Shown here piece after piece: positions 8,081-16,697 of a stretch of 64,000 nt of DNA. Numbering within the stretch: position 1 is the stretch's first letter; every line of letters begins with the position of its first letter. Under the pieces are notes generated by a model. It was not told where the DNA came from. It saw only the letters and a list, made by a program, of their open reading frames with translations, and ran no database searches. Made by a program: the position numbers and the translations under genes. This DNA is from Streptomyces tubercidicus (GTDB lineage: Bacteria > Actinomycetota > Actinomycetes > Streptomycetales > Streptomycetaceae), in the NCBI RefSeq assembly GCF_027497495.1, contig NZ_CP114205.1, forward strand, positions 1,302,001 to 1,366,000. The letters are read 5' to 3'.

Positions 8081-10078
8081 ATGACGTCAGTTCTCCGCGC
8101 ACACCCCAGCCCCCGCCGCAGACCCCGCCACCGCCCCGCGGCCCTGCTCGCCGCACTGACCGCGACAGCCCTCGCCGTCCTGCCGACCGCCCCGGCGCAG
8201 GCCGCGCCGGGCGCTCCCGCCGCCCCGGCCGCCCCCGTCGGCGGATTCGAGCAGCAGATCCTCTTCAAGGCGTCCCAGGACCCGGGCTACTACTGCTTCC
8301 GTATACCGGCCGTCGTGCAGTCCACACGCGGCACCCTGCTCGCCTTCGCCGAGGGCCGCCGCCACGACTGCGGCGACGCGGGCGATATCGACCTCGTCCT
8401 CAAGCGCTCCACCGACGGCGGCCGAACCTGGGGGCCGCTCCAGGTCATCAACCACGGCAACGGCGACACCCACGGCAACCCGGCTCCCATCGTGGACCGC
8501 CGCACCGGCCGGATCGTGCTCGCGGAGACATACAACAAGGGCCGTGCCGACGGCCTCAGTTGTGATGTCCCCTGTGATCGCACCCCGCACCTCCAGTACA
8601 GCGACGATGACGGCGCGAGCTGGTCCGCGCCCCGGGACCTGACCGCCGACATCCGCCCGCCGCAGTGGAATTCCTGGTATGCCACCGGGCCCGTACACGG
8701 CATCCAGCTCACCCGCGGACGGCACGCGGGCCGGCTGCTGTTCAGCATGAACGCCGAGAGCTACGCGGCGGGCCGGGTCACCGGCAACCACGCCGCCCTG
8801 ATCCACAGCGACAACGGCGGCGCCACCTGGAAGGTCGGCGCGCTGGACAGCTGGCCCGTCGCGGCAGGCTCCGCTTCCGAAGGTCCGTCAAAGAGCGGAG
8901 GCGGAACGGAGTGGAGCGGCACATTCCGTCAGAAGCCCTCGGAGATGACCCTCCTGGAGCGCTCCGACGGCTCGGTCTACGTCAACGGCCGCGAACAGGA
9001 CGGCACCGACCTGGGCCATCGCACCGCCGCGGTCAGCCGCGACGGCGGGAACTCCTTCGTCGCACCGTTCCGCGCCCTCCCCGACCTCTACACCCCGATG
9101 GTGCAGGGCTCGGCGCTGCGGCTGCCGGGCTCGCGCACCGGCCGCACCCTGTTCGCGGCGCCCGCCGACCCCGACCGGCGCCGGACCATGACCATCCGCT
9201 CCTCCTATGACGAGGGCCGCACCTGGGAGGGTGTCGACCGCGGCGCCCGGGTCACCACCGACTGGTCCGGCTACTCCGATCTGGTCGCCATCTCCCGCGA
9301 GGTCACCGGCCTGATGTACGAGGGCGGTGCGGTCGACGCCCGGGACGAGATCCGCTTCGCCCGCTTCACCGAGGACTGGCTGGGCCCACGGCGCGCCCCG
9401 GACCCCACCACCCCCGACACCGCCCCGGGCGCCCGGCCTGCGCTCGTCCTGGGCGGCGCCCGCGGCACCGACGGCCGCTTCGGGCAGGCGCTGTCCTTCG
9501 ACGGCACCGATGACGCGGTACGCCTCCCCTTCCGCCGCTCCCTCCCGCTGGGCACCAACGACTTCACCTGCAGCCTGTGGTTCCGCTATGCCGCCACCAC
9601 CGGCGAACAGCCGCTGCTGTGGATGGGCGGTGTGGGCGCCAAGGCCCCCCAGGTCGCCGTCTCGGGCGACCCCGCTCACCACCGGATCGTCGCCCGTCTC
9701 ACCGCCGTCGACGGCGCCCAGCCGGCCGCCGTCGCCCAGGCGGTGACCAACGACGCCTACAACGACGGCAGTTGGCACCATCTGGCACTGCGCCGTAGTG
9801 GCGGACGGCTGCTGCTCACGGTGGACGGGGGCGAGACCACCGTCACCCCCGATGTCCCGGGATCGGTCAGCCGTGGCTCGGTCTTCGGCGTACACCTCGG
9901 CCAGAAGCCGGACGGCCGCGTCCAGTTCACCGGCGCGCTGGACGAGGTACGCGTCTACCGGCGGGCGCTGACCGACACCGAACTGTCCCGCGTACGCGCC
10001 GACAATGCCCGGGTGGACGGCCCGCTGGTGCTGGGGCTGCCGCTGGACCGGGTGCGTGGGGGCAGCGCGAAGGGCTGA
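8081..10078 (+). CDS. Secreted exo-alpha-sialidase with C-terminal LamG-like domain
   Basis: A 665-residue secreted neuraminidase removing terminal sialic acids from glycoconjugates. A signal peptide with Arg-rich start, hydrophobic core and APAQA-A cleavage site covers residues 1-41. The six-bladed propeller follows: the FRIP motif (catalytic-triad Arg at about 74), AEGRRHDCGDAGDIDLV, and five Asp boxes (STDGGRTW, SDDDGASW, SDNGGATW, SRDGGNSF, SYDEGRTW). The C-terminal part (about residues 460-650; FDGTDDAVRLP, FTCSLWFRYA, GSWHHLALRR) is a concanavalin-like LamG fold, probably for carbohydrate binding. An upstream in-frame ATG at 8030 would give an implausible leader. No sialic-acid catabolic genes are adjacent. 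Confidence 0.94.
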   Translation: MTSVLRAHPSPRRRPRHRPAALLAALTATALAVLPTAPAQAAPGAPAAPAAPVGGFEQQILFKASQDPGYYCFRIPAVVQSTRGTLLAFAEGRRHDCGDAGDIDLVLKRSTDGGRTWGPLQVINHGNGDTHGNPAPIVDRRTGRIVLAETYNKGRADGLSCDVPCDRTPHLQYSDDDGASWSAPRDLTADIRPPQWNSWYATGPVHGIQLTRGRHAGRLLFSMNAESYAAGRVTGNHAALIHSDNGGATWKVGALDSWPVAAGSASEGPSKSGGGTEWSGTFRQKPSEMTLLERSDGSVYVNGREQDGTDLGHRTAAVSRDGGNSFVAPFRALPDLYTPMVQGSALRLPGSRTGRTLFAAPADPDRRRTMTIRSSYDEGRTWEGVDRGARVTTDWSGYSDLVAISREVTGLMYEGGAVDARDEIRFARFTEDWLGPRRAPDPTTPDTAPGARPALVLGGARGTDGRFGQALSFDGTDDAVRLPFRRSLPLGTNDFTCSLWFRYAATTGEQPLLWMGGVGAKAPQVAVSGDPAHHRIVARLTAVDGAQPAAVAQAVTNDAYNDGSWHHLALRRSGGRLLLTVDGGETTVTPDVPGSVSRGSVFGVHLGQKPDGRVQFTGALDEVRVYRRALTDTELSRVRADNARVDGPLVLGLPLDRVRGGSAKG

Positions 10079-10095
10079 CGGCACGGTGGATGAGG

Positions 10096-10130
10096 CCCTG
10101 GCCTGCCCGGACGTGCGGGGCGGGCCAGGG
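10096..10130. terminator. Hairpin between sialidase and transporter genes
   Basis: A 13-bp stem with one T-G pair and a nine-base loop begins 18 bases after the sialidase stop and ends 38 bases before the stop of the convergent transporter gene. It could serve both directions. Confidence 0.6.
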
Positions 10131-10167
10131 GGGTGGAAAAGGGTCTGGCGCCGCCCGACCGGTCGGC

Positions 10168-11247
10168 CTAACCCCGCGCCCCGCTCACCACCGCTTCCGC
10201 GTCCCCCGCGGCATCCCCCGCCGCCGCGCTCCCCGCAGCGGCGCCCGCCACCACTACCGTCGGCTCCGGCGCCGCGGAGGCGGCGAAGCGCTTCGCCAGG
10301 ACCGCGCACACCATCAACTGCATCTGGTGGAACACCATCAGCGGCAGTGCCGCCAGCCCCGCCTGAGCGCCGAAGAGGACGCTGGCCATCGGCAGGCCGG
10401 CCGCCAGGCTCTTCTTGGAGCCGGCGAAGGTGATCGCGATCCGGTCCGCCCGGTGGAAGCCGAGCTTCTTCGAGCCGTACCAGGTGACGGACAGCATCAC
10501 GGCGAGCAGTACGGCTTCCACCCCCAGCAGGCACAGCAGTCGCAGCGCGGAGACCTGGTGCCAGATGCCCTGGACCACACCGGCGCTGAAGGCGGTGTAG
10601 ACGACGAGCAGTATCGATCCGCGGTCCACGTAGCCGAGGGCCTTCCGGTGCCGGGTGAGCCGGTTCCCGACCCAGCGGCGCAGCAACTGCCCGGCGAGGA
10701 AGGGCAGCAGCAGCTGGCAGACGATCGAGACCAGTGACCCGGTGGAGAAGCCGCCGCCCTTCCCGTGCAGGACCAGGCCCGCCAGCAGCGGTGTGATGAC
10801 GATGCCGACGAGGCTGGAGAACGAGCCGGCGCAGATCGCCGCCGCGATATTGCCGCGGGCGAGGGAGGTGAAGGTGATCGAGGACTGGACCGTGGACGGC
10901 ACCAGGCACAGGAACAGCAGGCCGGTGTAGAGGGTGGGCGGCAGGATCTGGGGGACCAGTGCGCGGGCGGCCAGGCCGAGCACCGGGAAGACGGCGAAGG
11001 TGCAGGCCAGAACGGTGAGATGGAGCCGCCAGTGGCGCAGGCCGTCCATCGCCTCACGGGTGGAGAGCCGGGCTCCGTAGAGGAAGAAGAGCAGCGCGAC
11101 GGCTCCGGTGGCCGCGCCCTCCGAGACGGTGGCGGCCGGTCCGCGCGCGGGCAGCAGCGCGGCCAGGGCAACGGTGCCCACCAACGCCAGGATGTAGCCG
11201 TCCACGGGGAGCCGGGACGGGAGCTTGGGCAGAGGGGGGCGGCGCAT
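10168..11247 (-). CDS. Bile acid:sodium symporter (BASS/SBF-like) family transporter
   Basis: A 359-residue membrane protein of about ten segments in the bile-acid:sodium symporter superfamily, YfeH-like branch. Family stretches are FFLYGARLSTREAMDGLRHWRLH, LCLVPSTVQSSITFTSLARGN (the crossover region with polar residues), and ITFAGSKKSLAAGLPMASVLF. The C-terminal 30 residues are Ala/Gly/Val-rich and look disordered. The start is ATG 11247 with an AGAGAG site; an upstream in-frame start would add a Pro-rich tail unlike a membrane protein. It is divergent from a LysR-type gene, which suggests that regulator controls it. The substrate (an organic anion) is not predictable. Confidence 0.88.
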   Translation of the reverse strand: MRRPPLPKLPSRLPVDGYILALVGTVALAALLPARGPAATVSEGAATGAVALLFFLYGARLSTREAMDGLRHWRLHLTVLACTFAVFPVLGLAARALVPQILPPTLYTGLLFLCLVPSTVQSSITFTSLARGNIAAAICAGSFSSLVGIVITPLLAGLVLHGKGGGFSTGSLVSIVCQLLLPFLAGQLLRRWVGNRLTRHRKALGYVDRGSILLVVYTAFSAGVVQGIWHQVSALRLLCLLGVEAVLLAVMLSVTWYGSKKLGFHRADRIAITFAGSKKSLAAGLPMASVLFGAQAGLAALPLMVFHQMQLMVCAVLAKRFAASAAPEPTVVVAGAAAGSAAAGDAAGDAEAVVSGARG

Positions 11248-11404
11248 GGTCTCTCTTTGGTCGTTCGGGGCTCGCGGCAGGCGCCAAGGGTACGGACGCA
11301 GGGCACGGAGCACGGGCCAGGGCCAAGGGGCCAGGTGGCCTGGAGGCCCCTCCAGAGTGCCGTGACCTGCAAGCATCGGGAACCCCTCTTACCGTGGTCA
11401 CTGT

Positions 11405-11443
11405 GATGACAATTCGCGATGACGATGTCCGATGACGGTTCGC
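11405..11443. repeat. Three tandem 13-bp repeats in the BASS-lysR intergenic region
   Basis: Three head-to-tail copies begin at 11405, 11418 and 11431, each opening with GATGAC; the first and third share GATGACnnTTCGC. They lie between the divergent transporter and LysR genes, about 30 bases before the lysR start, so they are candidate regulator-binding repeats. Confidence 0.6.
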
Positions 11444-11475
11444 GGTGAGAGCGCGCGACGACAAAACGGAGACCC

Positions 11476-12339
11476 ATGTTCGACCCCGCCCAGTTGCGCA
11501 CCTTCCTGGCCGTGGCGCAGACACTGAGCTTCACGCAGGCCGCGCACCGGCTCGGGCTGCGGCAGTCGACGGTGAGCCAGCACGTAAGGAAGCTGGAGGA
11601 GGCCGCCGGGCGCCGGCTGTTCGTCCGTGACACCCATGGCGTGGAGCTGACCGAGGACGGCGAAGCGATGCTCGGGTTCGCCCGCACGATCCTGGAGGCG
11701 AACGAGCGCGCCGCGAGCTTCTTCGCCGGCACCCGGCTGCGCGGCAGACTCCGCTTCGGCGCCTCCGAGGACTTTGTGCTGACCCGGATGCCGGAGGTTC
11801 TCGAAGAGTTCCGGCGGGAGCACCCCGAGGTGGATCTGGAGCTGACCGTCGAGCTGTCGGGGACCCTGCACGAGCTGCTGGCGGCCGGGCGGCTGGATCT
11901 GGTGCTCGCCAAGCGGCGTCCGGAGGACTCGCACGGACGGCTGGTCTGGCGCGACCGGCTGGTGTGGGTGGGGGCCGAGCGGCTGCGCCTCGATCCGCAG
12001 CGCCCGGTCCCGCTGGTCGTCTACCCGCCGCCCGCGCTGACCCGCGCCCGTGCCATGGACGCGCTGGAGCGGGCGGGCCGGGAGTGGCGTATCGCCTGTA
12101 CCAGCGGAAGCCTGAACGGACTGATTGCCGCAACCAGGGCAGGACTGGGCGTAATGGCACATACAAGGGGCATGATCCCGCCAGGTCTGGTCCGGATTCA
12201 GCCACGTGCCGGACTACCGGAACTGGGCGGCGTGGATTTCGTTCTTATGTACGGACAGCGCGATCGCGCGGCGCGGGGTCCGGCGGAGGCGCTGGCCGAC
12301 GCGATCCTGGCGGGCGGCGACCGCCTGCAGCGCCCCTGA
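11476..12339 (+). CDS. LysR-family transcriptional regulator
   Basis: A 287-residue LysR-type regulator. The N-terminal winged helix (AQLRTFLAVAQTLSFTQAAHRLGLRQSTVSQHVRKLE, residues 5-41) is textbook. It is followed by the linker helix and a periplasmic-binding-like effector domain beginning LRGRLRFGASEDF, and ending with FVLMYGQRDRAARGPAEALADAI. Its position head-to-head with the BASS-type transporter suggests it senses that transporter's substrate. Three 13-bp repeats lie in the shared promoter region. The effector is unknown. Confidence 0.93.
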   Translation: MFDPAQLRTFLAVAQTLSFTQAAHRLGLRQSTVSQHVRKLEEAAGRRLFVRDTHGVELTEDGEAMLGFARTILEANERAASFFAGTRLRGRLRFGASEDFVLTRMPEVLEEFRREHPEVDLELTVELSGTLHELLAAGRLDLVLAKRRPEDSHGRLVWRDRLVWVGAERLRLDPQRPVPLVVYPPPALTRARAMDALERAGREWRIACTSGSLNGLIAATRAGLGVMAHTRGMIPPGLVRIQPRAGLPELGGVDFVLMYGQRDRAARGPAEALADAILAGGDRLQRP

Positions 12340-12591
12340 TCTGCGGCAGGTTCCGCAGGGGCGGCTGACCCCCTGTCACGTGCAGAGATTTGGTGCAGAT
12401 ATGGTCCCGGCGTCGTGATCGTCCGGCGTTGAACCAGCTGCACCATGTCCGGGCTTCTCCGGAGTCATCCGTTTTCTCCAGTTGGCCAGTTCCTGTGCGG
12501 TCGAGTTCACGACGTGGTACGGCTCTGCCGGATGTCATCACGGTGGGGTACGGTCGCGGCCTTGTGAGCAACACCACGAGGAGCTGGGTCA

Positions 12592-14418
12592 TTGCGCGAG
12601 TTCACCGTCCCGCCTTTGGCGACCGCGCCCCGGGTCGGCGGGCTGGCGGATGCCGTCTACGAGTACGCCGAATCCGATCCCGATCGCGTCGCCCTGGCGC
12701 GTAAGGACGAGGCCGGAAACTGGCAGAACGTCACCTCCCGGCAGTTCCGCGACGAGGTCATGGCCCTGGCCAAGGGCCTGCTGGCCCAGGGCGTCCGGTT
12801 CGGCGACCGCGTCGGCATCATGTCGCGTACGCGCTATGAGTGGACCCTGTTCGACTACGCGCTGTGGTCCGTCGGCGTCCAGTCCGTACCGCTGTATCCC
12901 ACGTCGTCGGCGGAGCAGGTCTTCTGGATGCTGCACGACGCGGGCGTCTCGGCATGCCTGGTCGAGCACGAGGACCATGCGATGACCGTCGGCTCGGTCA
13001 TCGACCGGCTTCCGCAGCTGCGCAAGCTGTGGCAGCTGGACGCCGACCCGGTGGCCGAACTGTCCGCGGCCGGTGCGCATATCGAGGACGATGTCGTCCA
13101 CCGCCACCGGATGGCCGTCACCCCGGATGCCACGGCGACGATCATCTACACCTCCGGCACCACCGGCCGCCCCAAGGGCTGTGTGATCACCCACGCCAAC
13201 TTCATGGCCGAGTCCGACAACATGGTGCTCCGCTACGAGAAGGTCTTCCACTCCAAGCCGGGCGACGAGGCATCCACCCTGCTCTTCCTGCCGCTGGCGC
13301 ACGTTTTCGGCCGGATGGTGCAGGTCGCCGCGATCCGCGGCCAGGTCAAGCTGGGCCACCAGCCCGAGCTGTCGGCCCGTGCCCTCCTGCCCGATCTGCA
13401 GTCCCTCCAGCCGACGTTCATCCTGGCGGTGCCGTACATCTTCGAGAAGGTCTTCGCCGCGGCCCGGCGCAAGGCGGAGGCGGAAGGCAAGGTCGGCCCG
13501 TTCGACAAGGCCGTCGAGATCGCGGTCCGTTATGCCGAGGCGCAGGAGCACAAGGCCTTCGGGACCGGGTCCGGCCCCAGCGCCTCGCTGCGGATGCAGC
13601 ATCAGTTCTTCGACAAGGTCGTCTACAGCAAGGTCCGGGCGGCGATGGGCGGCCAGGTGCGGCATGCGATGTCGGGCGGCTCGGCGATGGAGCGGCGCCT
13701 CGGGCTGTTCTTCGCGGGCGCCGGCGTACGGATCTTCGAGGGCTACGGCCTGACGGAGAGCACCGCGGCTGCCACCGCCAACCCGCCCGAGCGGACCCGC
13801 TTCGGCACCGTCGGCACCCCCATCCCGGGCACCACCGTGCACATCGCGGAGGACGGCGAGATCTGGCTGTACGGCGGGCAGATCTTCCACGGCTACCACA
13901 ACGACCCCAAGGCGACCGATGCCGTGCTGCAAGATGGCTGGTTCGCCACGGGCGACCTGGGCGCGCTGGACGAGGACGGCTATCTGACGATCACCGGCCG
14001 CAAGAAGGAAATCCTGGTCACCTCCGGCGGCAAATCGGTCTCGCCGGTGGGCCTGGAGGAGCGGGTGCGGGCGCATCCGCTGGTCGCCCAGTGCATCGTC
14101 GTCGGCAACGACCGGCCGTTCATCGCCGCGCTGGTGACCCTGGACCCGGAGGCGGTCACCCACTGGCTGGCGATGCGCGACAAGCCGGAGATGACGCCCA
14201 CCGAGCTGGTGCGCGACCCGGACCTGGAGACCGAGATCCGGCGCGCCGTCGTGGCCGCCAACACCCTGGTCTCCCAGGCCGAGTCGATCCGTACGTTCCG
14301 GATACTGGCCAACCAGTTCAGCGAGGAACACGGGCTGCTGACCCCGTCGTTGAAGCTCAAGCGCAAGGCGATCGAGACGGCGTACACGGTTGAGGTGGCG
14401 GCGCTGTATCAGTCGTGA
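12592..14418 (+). CDS. Long-chain fatty-acid--CoA ligase (AMP-binding)
   Basis: A 608-residue ATP-dependent acyl-CoA synthetase activating fatty acids for degradation or lipid synthesis. Motifs in order are the P-loop-like IIYTSGTTGRPKGC (about residue 183), GYGLTESTAAATANPP, WFATGDLGALDEDGYLTITGRKKEILVTSGGKSVSP (adenylate contact and hinge), and C-terminal LKLKRKAIE with the catalytic-lysine region. The start is TTG 12592, supported by GAGGAG nine bases upstream and by the N-terminus MREFTVPPLA, which matches how such proteins commonly begin. It stands alone. The long insert around VPYIFEKVFAAARRKAEAEGK is typical of the FadD15-like branch. Confidence 0.93.
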   Translation: MREFTVPPLATAPRVGGLADAVYEYAESDPDRVALARKDEAGNWQNVTSRQFRDEVMALAKGLLAQGVRFGDRVGIMSRTRYEWTLFDYALWSVGVQSVPLYPTSSAEQVFWMLHDAGVSACLVEHEDHAMTVGSVIDRLPQLRKLWQLDADPVAELSAAGAHIEDDVVHRHRMAVTPDATATIIYTSGTTGRPKGCVITHANFMAESDNMVLRYEKVFHSKPGDEASTLLFLPLAHVFGRMVQVAAIRGQVKLGHQPELSARALLPDLQSLQPTFILAVPYIFEKVFAAARRKAEAEGKVGPFDKAVEIAVRYAEAQEHKAFGTGSGPSASLRMQHQFFDKVVYSKVRAAMGGQVRHAMSGGSAMERRLGLFFAGAGVRIFEGYGLTESTAAATANPPERTRFGTVGTPIPGTTVHIAEDGEIWLYGGQIFHGYHNDPKATDAVLQDGWFATGDLGALDEDGYLTITGRKKEILVTSGGKSVSPVGLEERVRAHPLVAQCIVVGNDRPFIAALVTLDPEAVTHWLAMRDKPEMTPTELVRDPDLETEIRRAVVAANTLVSQAESIRTFRILANQFSEEHGLLTPSLKLKRKAIETAYTVEVAALYQS

Positions 14419-14568
14419 CGGGTAGGGCGCGGGCGCCGGACGGGACCGCGGTGACCGCGTCCGGCTGACGGTCCGGCTCCCCGGCCCGTCAGCCGCTCCC
14501 CCGTCAGGCGGAGCGGGATCGTCTGCCGGGCGGACGCCTGCCGCGCGCCGGCCGACGAGGCTCCTGCC

Positions 14569-15627
14569 ATGGATAATCGCCGCCTCACTCTCCTCGGCCG
14601 GCTCGCGATCGTGGCCTGTTTCCCGTACCTCACGCTCAAGCTGCTGTGGGTGCTGGGCTGCGACATCGGCGTCCTGGATACCCACCGGATCGGCCGCGCC
14701 ACCTGGGTCACGGCCAATGTCCTGACCTTCTTCCTGGACGCCGTCGCCGCCGTGGTGGCGCACACCCTCACCCGCCCGGCCGGCCTCCGCACCCCGGCCT
14801 GGCTGCTGGCCTTCCCGCTGTGGATGGCGTCCGGACTGCTCATCCCGCTGCTGACGGGGCTCGCCGGAGGCAGCGTCACCGCCCTGGTCACCGGCGCCCC
14901 CAACCCGCTGTCGACCGACGGCTTCCTCGCCCCGTGGGTCTACGGCGGCTTCACCGTCGAGGCGATCACCCTGCTCGGCGCCTTCGGGCTGTACGCACAC
15001 CAGCGCTGGGGCGGCCTGCTGCGCCGCCCGCTGGACGCGCTGCCGGACACCGGCACCCGGGCGTTGCAGCGGATCTTCCTGCTGCCCGCCGCGCTGCTGT
15101 TGGCGGCGGCGGGCGCCGTCCACCTGTTGTGGGGCGCGGGCTCGACGCTGGGTGTCGGGGCGGCCGAGGTGGCCACCCGTACGGTCATCAGCTCCGCGTC
15201 GGAGTGGGCGGCGGGCCTGCTCTCGCTCACCGGCGGCGCCGGGCTGCTGCTCCTGGTCCTGCCGGGTCTGCTGCCCCGGCTCCGGGTGCGTACGGCGCTG
15301 TTCCTGGCCTGGTCCGGCAGTGCGGCGGCGTTCGCCTGTGGCGGCTGTCTGTGGCTGGGGCAGGCGGTGGCCGACGGCCTCTCCCCCGGCGTCTCCGCGG
15401 TCCGCGAGGGGCTCCCGGGCCTGCTCGGTGCGCTGGAGTTCTGCGCCGGGCTCGTGGTGCTGTGCGCCGGGTCGTTCGCACTCGGCGAACTCACCGCCGC
15501 GACCCGCTCCACACCCGCGTCCGAAGGCCGTCACCCGGCCCCGCCGACGGCGGGCACCCCGGAAGGGTCCGCATTTCGCGCATCCCGGCCGGCTACCCGG
15601 GAATGCGCGAACGCGGATGATCGTTGA
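14569..15627 (+). CDS. Multi-pass membrane protein of unknown function
   Basis: A 352-residue integral membrane protein with about eight hydrophobic segments, e.g. LLGRLAIVACFPYLTLKLLW, LLAFPLWMASGLLIPLLTG and IFLLPAALLLAAAGAVHLLWG. It ends in a polar, Pro/Ala-rich cytoplasmic-looking tail of about 50 residues. ATG 14569 has ACGAGG eight bases upstream. I do not recognise a family and see no catalytic motif. It sits between a fatty-acyl-CoA ligase and an aldo/keto reductase on the same strand, but gaps of 150 and 39 bases and the unrelated products give no clear operon. Confidence 0.8.
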   Translation: MDNRRLTLLGRLAIVACFPYLTLKLLWVLGCDIGVLDTHRIGRATWVTANVLTFFLDAVAAVVAHTLTRPAGLRTPAWLLAFPLWMASGLLIPLLTGLAGGSVTALVTGAPNPLSTDGFLAPWVYGGFTVEAITLLGAFGLYAHQRWGGLLRRPLDALPDTGTRALQRIFLLPAALLLAAAGAVHLLWGAGSTLGVGAAEVATRTVISSASEWAAGLLSLTGGAGLLLLVLPGLLPRLRVRTALFLAWSGSAAAFACGGCLWLGQAVADGLSPGVSAVREGLPGLLGALEFCAGLVVLCAGSFALGELTAATRSTPASEGRHPAPPTAGTPEGSAFRASRPATRECANADDR

Positions 15628-15666
15628 CATCCGTGAAGCAGAAAGCAACGTAAGGATCGACCCCCC

Positions 15667-16497
15667 GTGAGCAAGATTCCGTCCATCACGCTCAACAACG
15701 GCGTCGCGATGCCGCAGCTCGGCTACGGCGTCTGGCAGATCGAGGACGACCAGGCGTTCACCGCCGTCGGCCAGGCCCTGGACGCCGGGTACCGCAGCAT
15801 CGACACCGCGATGATCTACGGCAACGAGGAGGGCACCGGCAAGGCGCTCGCCGCCTCCGGGATCGCCCGTGACGAACTGTTCGTCACGACCAAGCTCTGG
15901 AACGGCGACCAGGGCCATGACGCGGCGCTGCGCGCGTTCGACACCTCCCTCGCCAAGCTCGGCCTGGAGTATGTCGACCTCTATCTGATCCACTGGCCGC
16001 TCCCGGCCCAGGACACGTACATAGAGACGTACCAGGCCCTCGAAAAGATCTACAAGGACGGCCGCGCCAAGGCCATCGGCGTCTCCAACTTCCTGCCCGA
16101 GCATCTGGAGCGGCTGCTCGGCGAGACCTCCGTCGTCCCGGCCGTCAACCAGATCGAGCTGCACCCGCAGTTCCAGCAGGGCGCCTCCCGCGCCTTCCAC
16201 GCCCGGCACAACATCGTCACCGAGGCCTGGTCGCCGCTCGGCCAGGGCAAGGGTCTGCTGACGGACCCGACGGTCACAGAGCTCGCCGCCAAGCACGGCA
16301 AGACCCCGGCCCAGGTAGTGCTGCGCTGGCACCTCCAGCTCGGCAATGTCGCCATCCCGAAGTCCGTCACCCCCTCGCGGATCGCCGAGAACATCGACGT
16401 CTTCGGCTTCGAGCTGGATGACGCGGACCTCACCGCGCTGGCCGGCCTGGACTCCGGCAACCGCCTCGGCCCGGACCCGGCCACCTTCGGCGGCTGA
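15667..16497 (+). CDS. Aldo/keto reductase (2,5-diketo-gluconate reductase-like)
   Basis: A 276-residue NADPH-dependent (beta/alpha)8 aldo/keto reductase. The catalytic tetrad is visible: Asp and Tyr in YRSIDTAMIYGNE, Lys in VTTKLWN, His in LIHWPLP. The three family signatures are present, the last being IPKSVTPSRIAENIDVFGFEL, which binds the NADPH phosphate. Start GTG 15667 follows AAGGA at good spacing. The closest subgroup by eye is AKR5 (diketo-gluconate reductase). It ends before a strong hairpin at 16510-16542, so it is probably monocistronic or the last gene of its transcript. Confidence 0.93.
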   Translation: MSKIPSITLNNGVAMPQLGYGVWQIEDDQAFTAVGQALDAGYRSIDTAMIYGNEEGTGKALAASGIARDELFVTTKLWNGDQGHDAALRAFDTSLAKLGLEYVDLYLIHWPLPAQDTYIETYQALEKIYKDGRAKAIGVSNFLPEHLERLLGETSVVPAVNQIELHPQFQQGASRAFHARHNIVTEAWSPLGQGKGLLTDPTVTELAAKHGKTPAQVVLRWHLQLGNVAIPKSVTPSRIAENIDVFGFELDDADLTALAGLDSGNRLGPDPATFGG

Positions 16498-16509
16498 TCC
16501 GCAGCCGTA

Positions 16510-16542
16510 TCGGCGCCGTCCGGCTCATCCGGGCGGCGCCGA
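16510..16542 (+). terminator. Hairpin terminator after aldo/keto reductase
   Basis: A 14-bp stem (TCGGCGCCGTCCGG with CCGGGCGGCGCCGA, one T-G pair) and a five-base loop begins 12 bases after the stop codon. It has no T run, as is common in actinobacteria. Confidence 0.75.
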
Positions 16543-16697
16543 CCCGTACCCGAGTGGCGGGTCCGGCGGACGGCGGTGACTGTGGAGGGTGAGTGTGGGG
16601 CGGCTCCCGAGGCGTGCCGAGCGGGGCCGCCGCCCCTCCGCGTTCCGCCCCTCCCCCATGTCCGACGGTCGGGAGGTGCCCCACCGAGGAGGACCTG

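Noticed and set aside
12391..12445. TGGTGCAG ... CTGCACCA inverted repeat between lysR and the acyl-CoA synthetase gene
   Set aside because: The 8-bp arms are 39 bases apart, which is weak for either a terminator or an operator.
12589..16332. A 1247-codon open frame on the minus strand opposite the acyl-CoA synthetase and membrane protein genes
   Set aside because: It is an antisense shadow in GC-rich DNA: the protein is Arg/Gly/Asp/Val-rich with no domain, while the plus strand carries clear enzyme motifs and ribosome sites.
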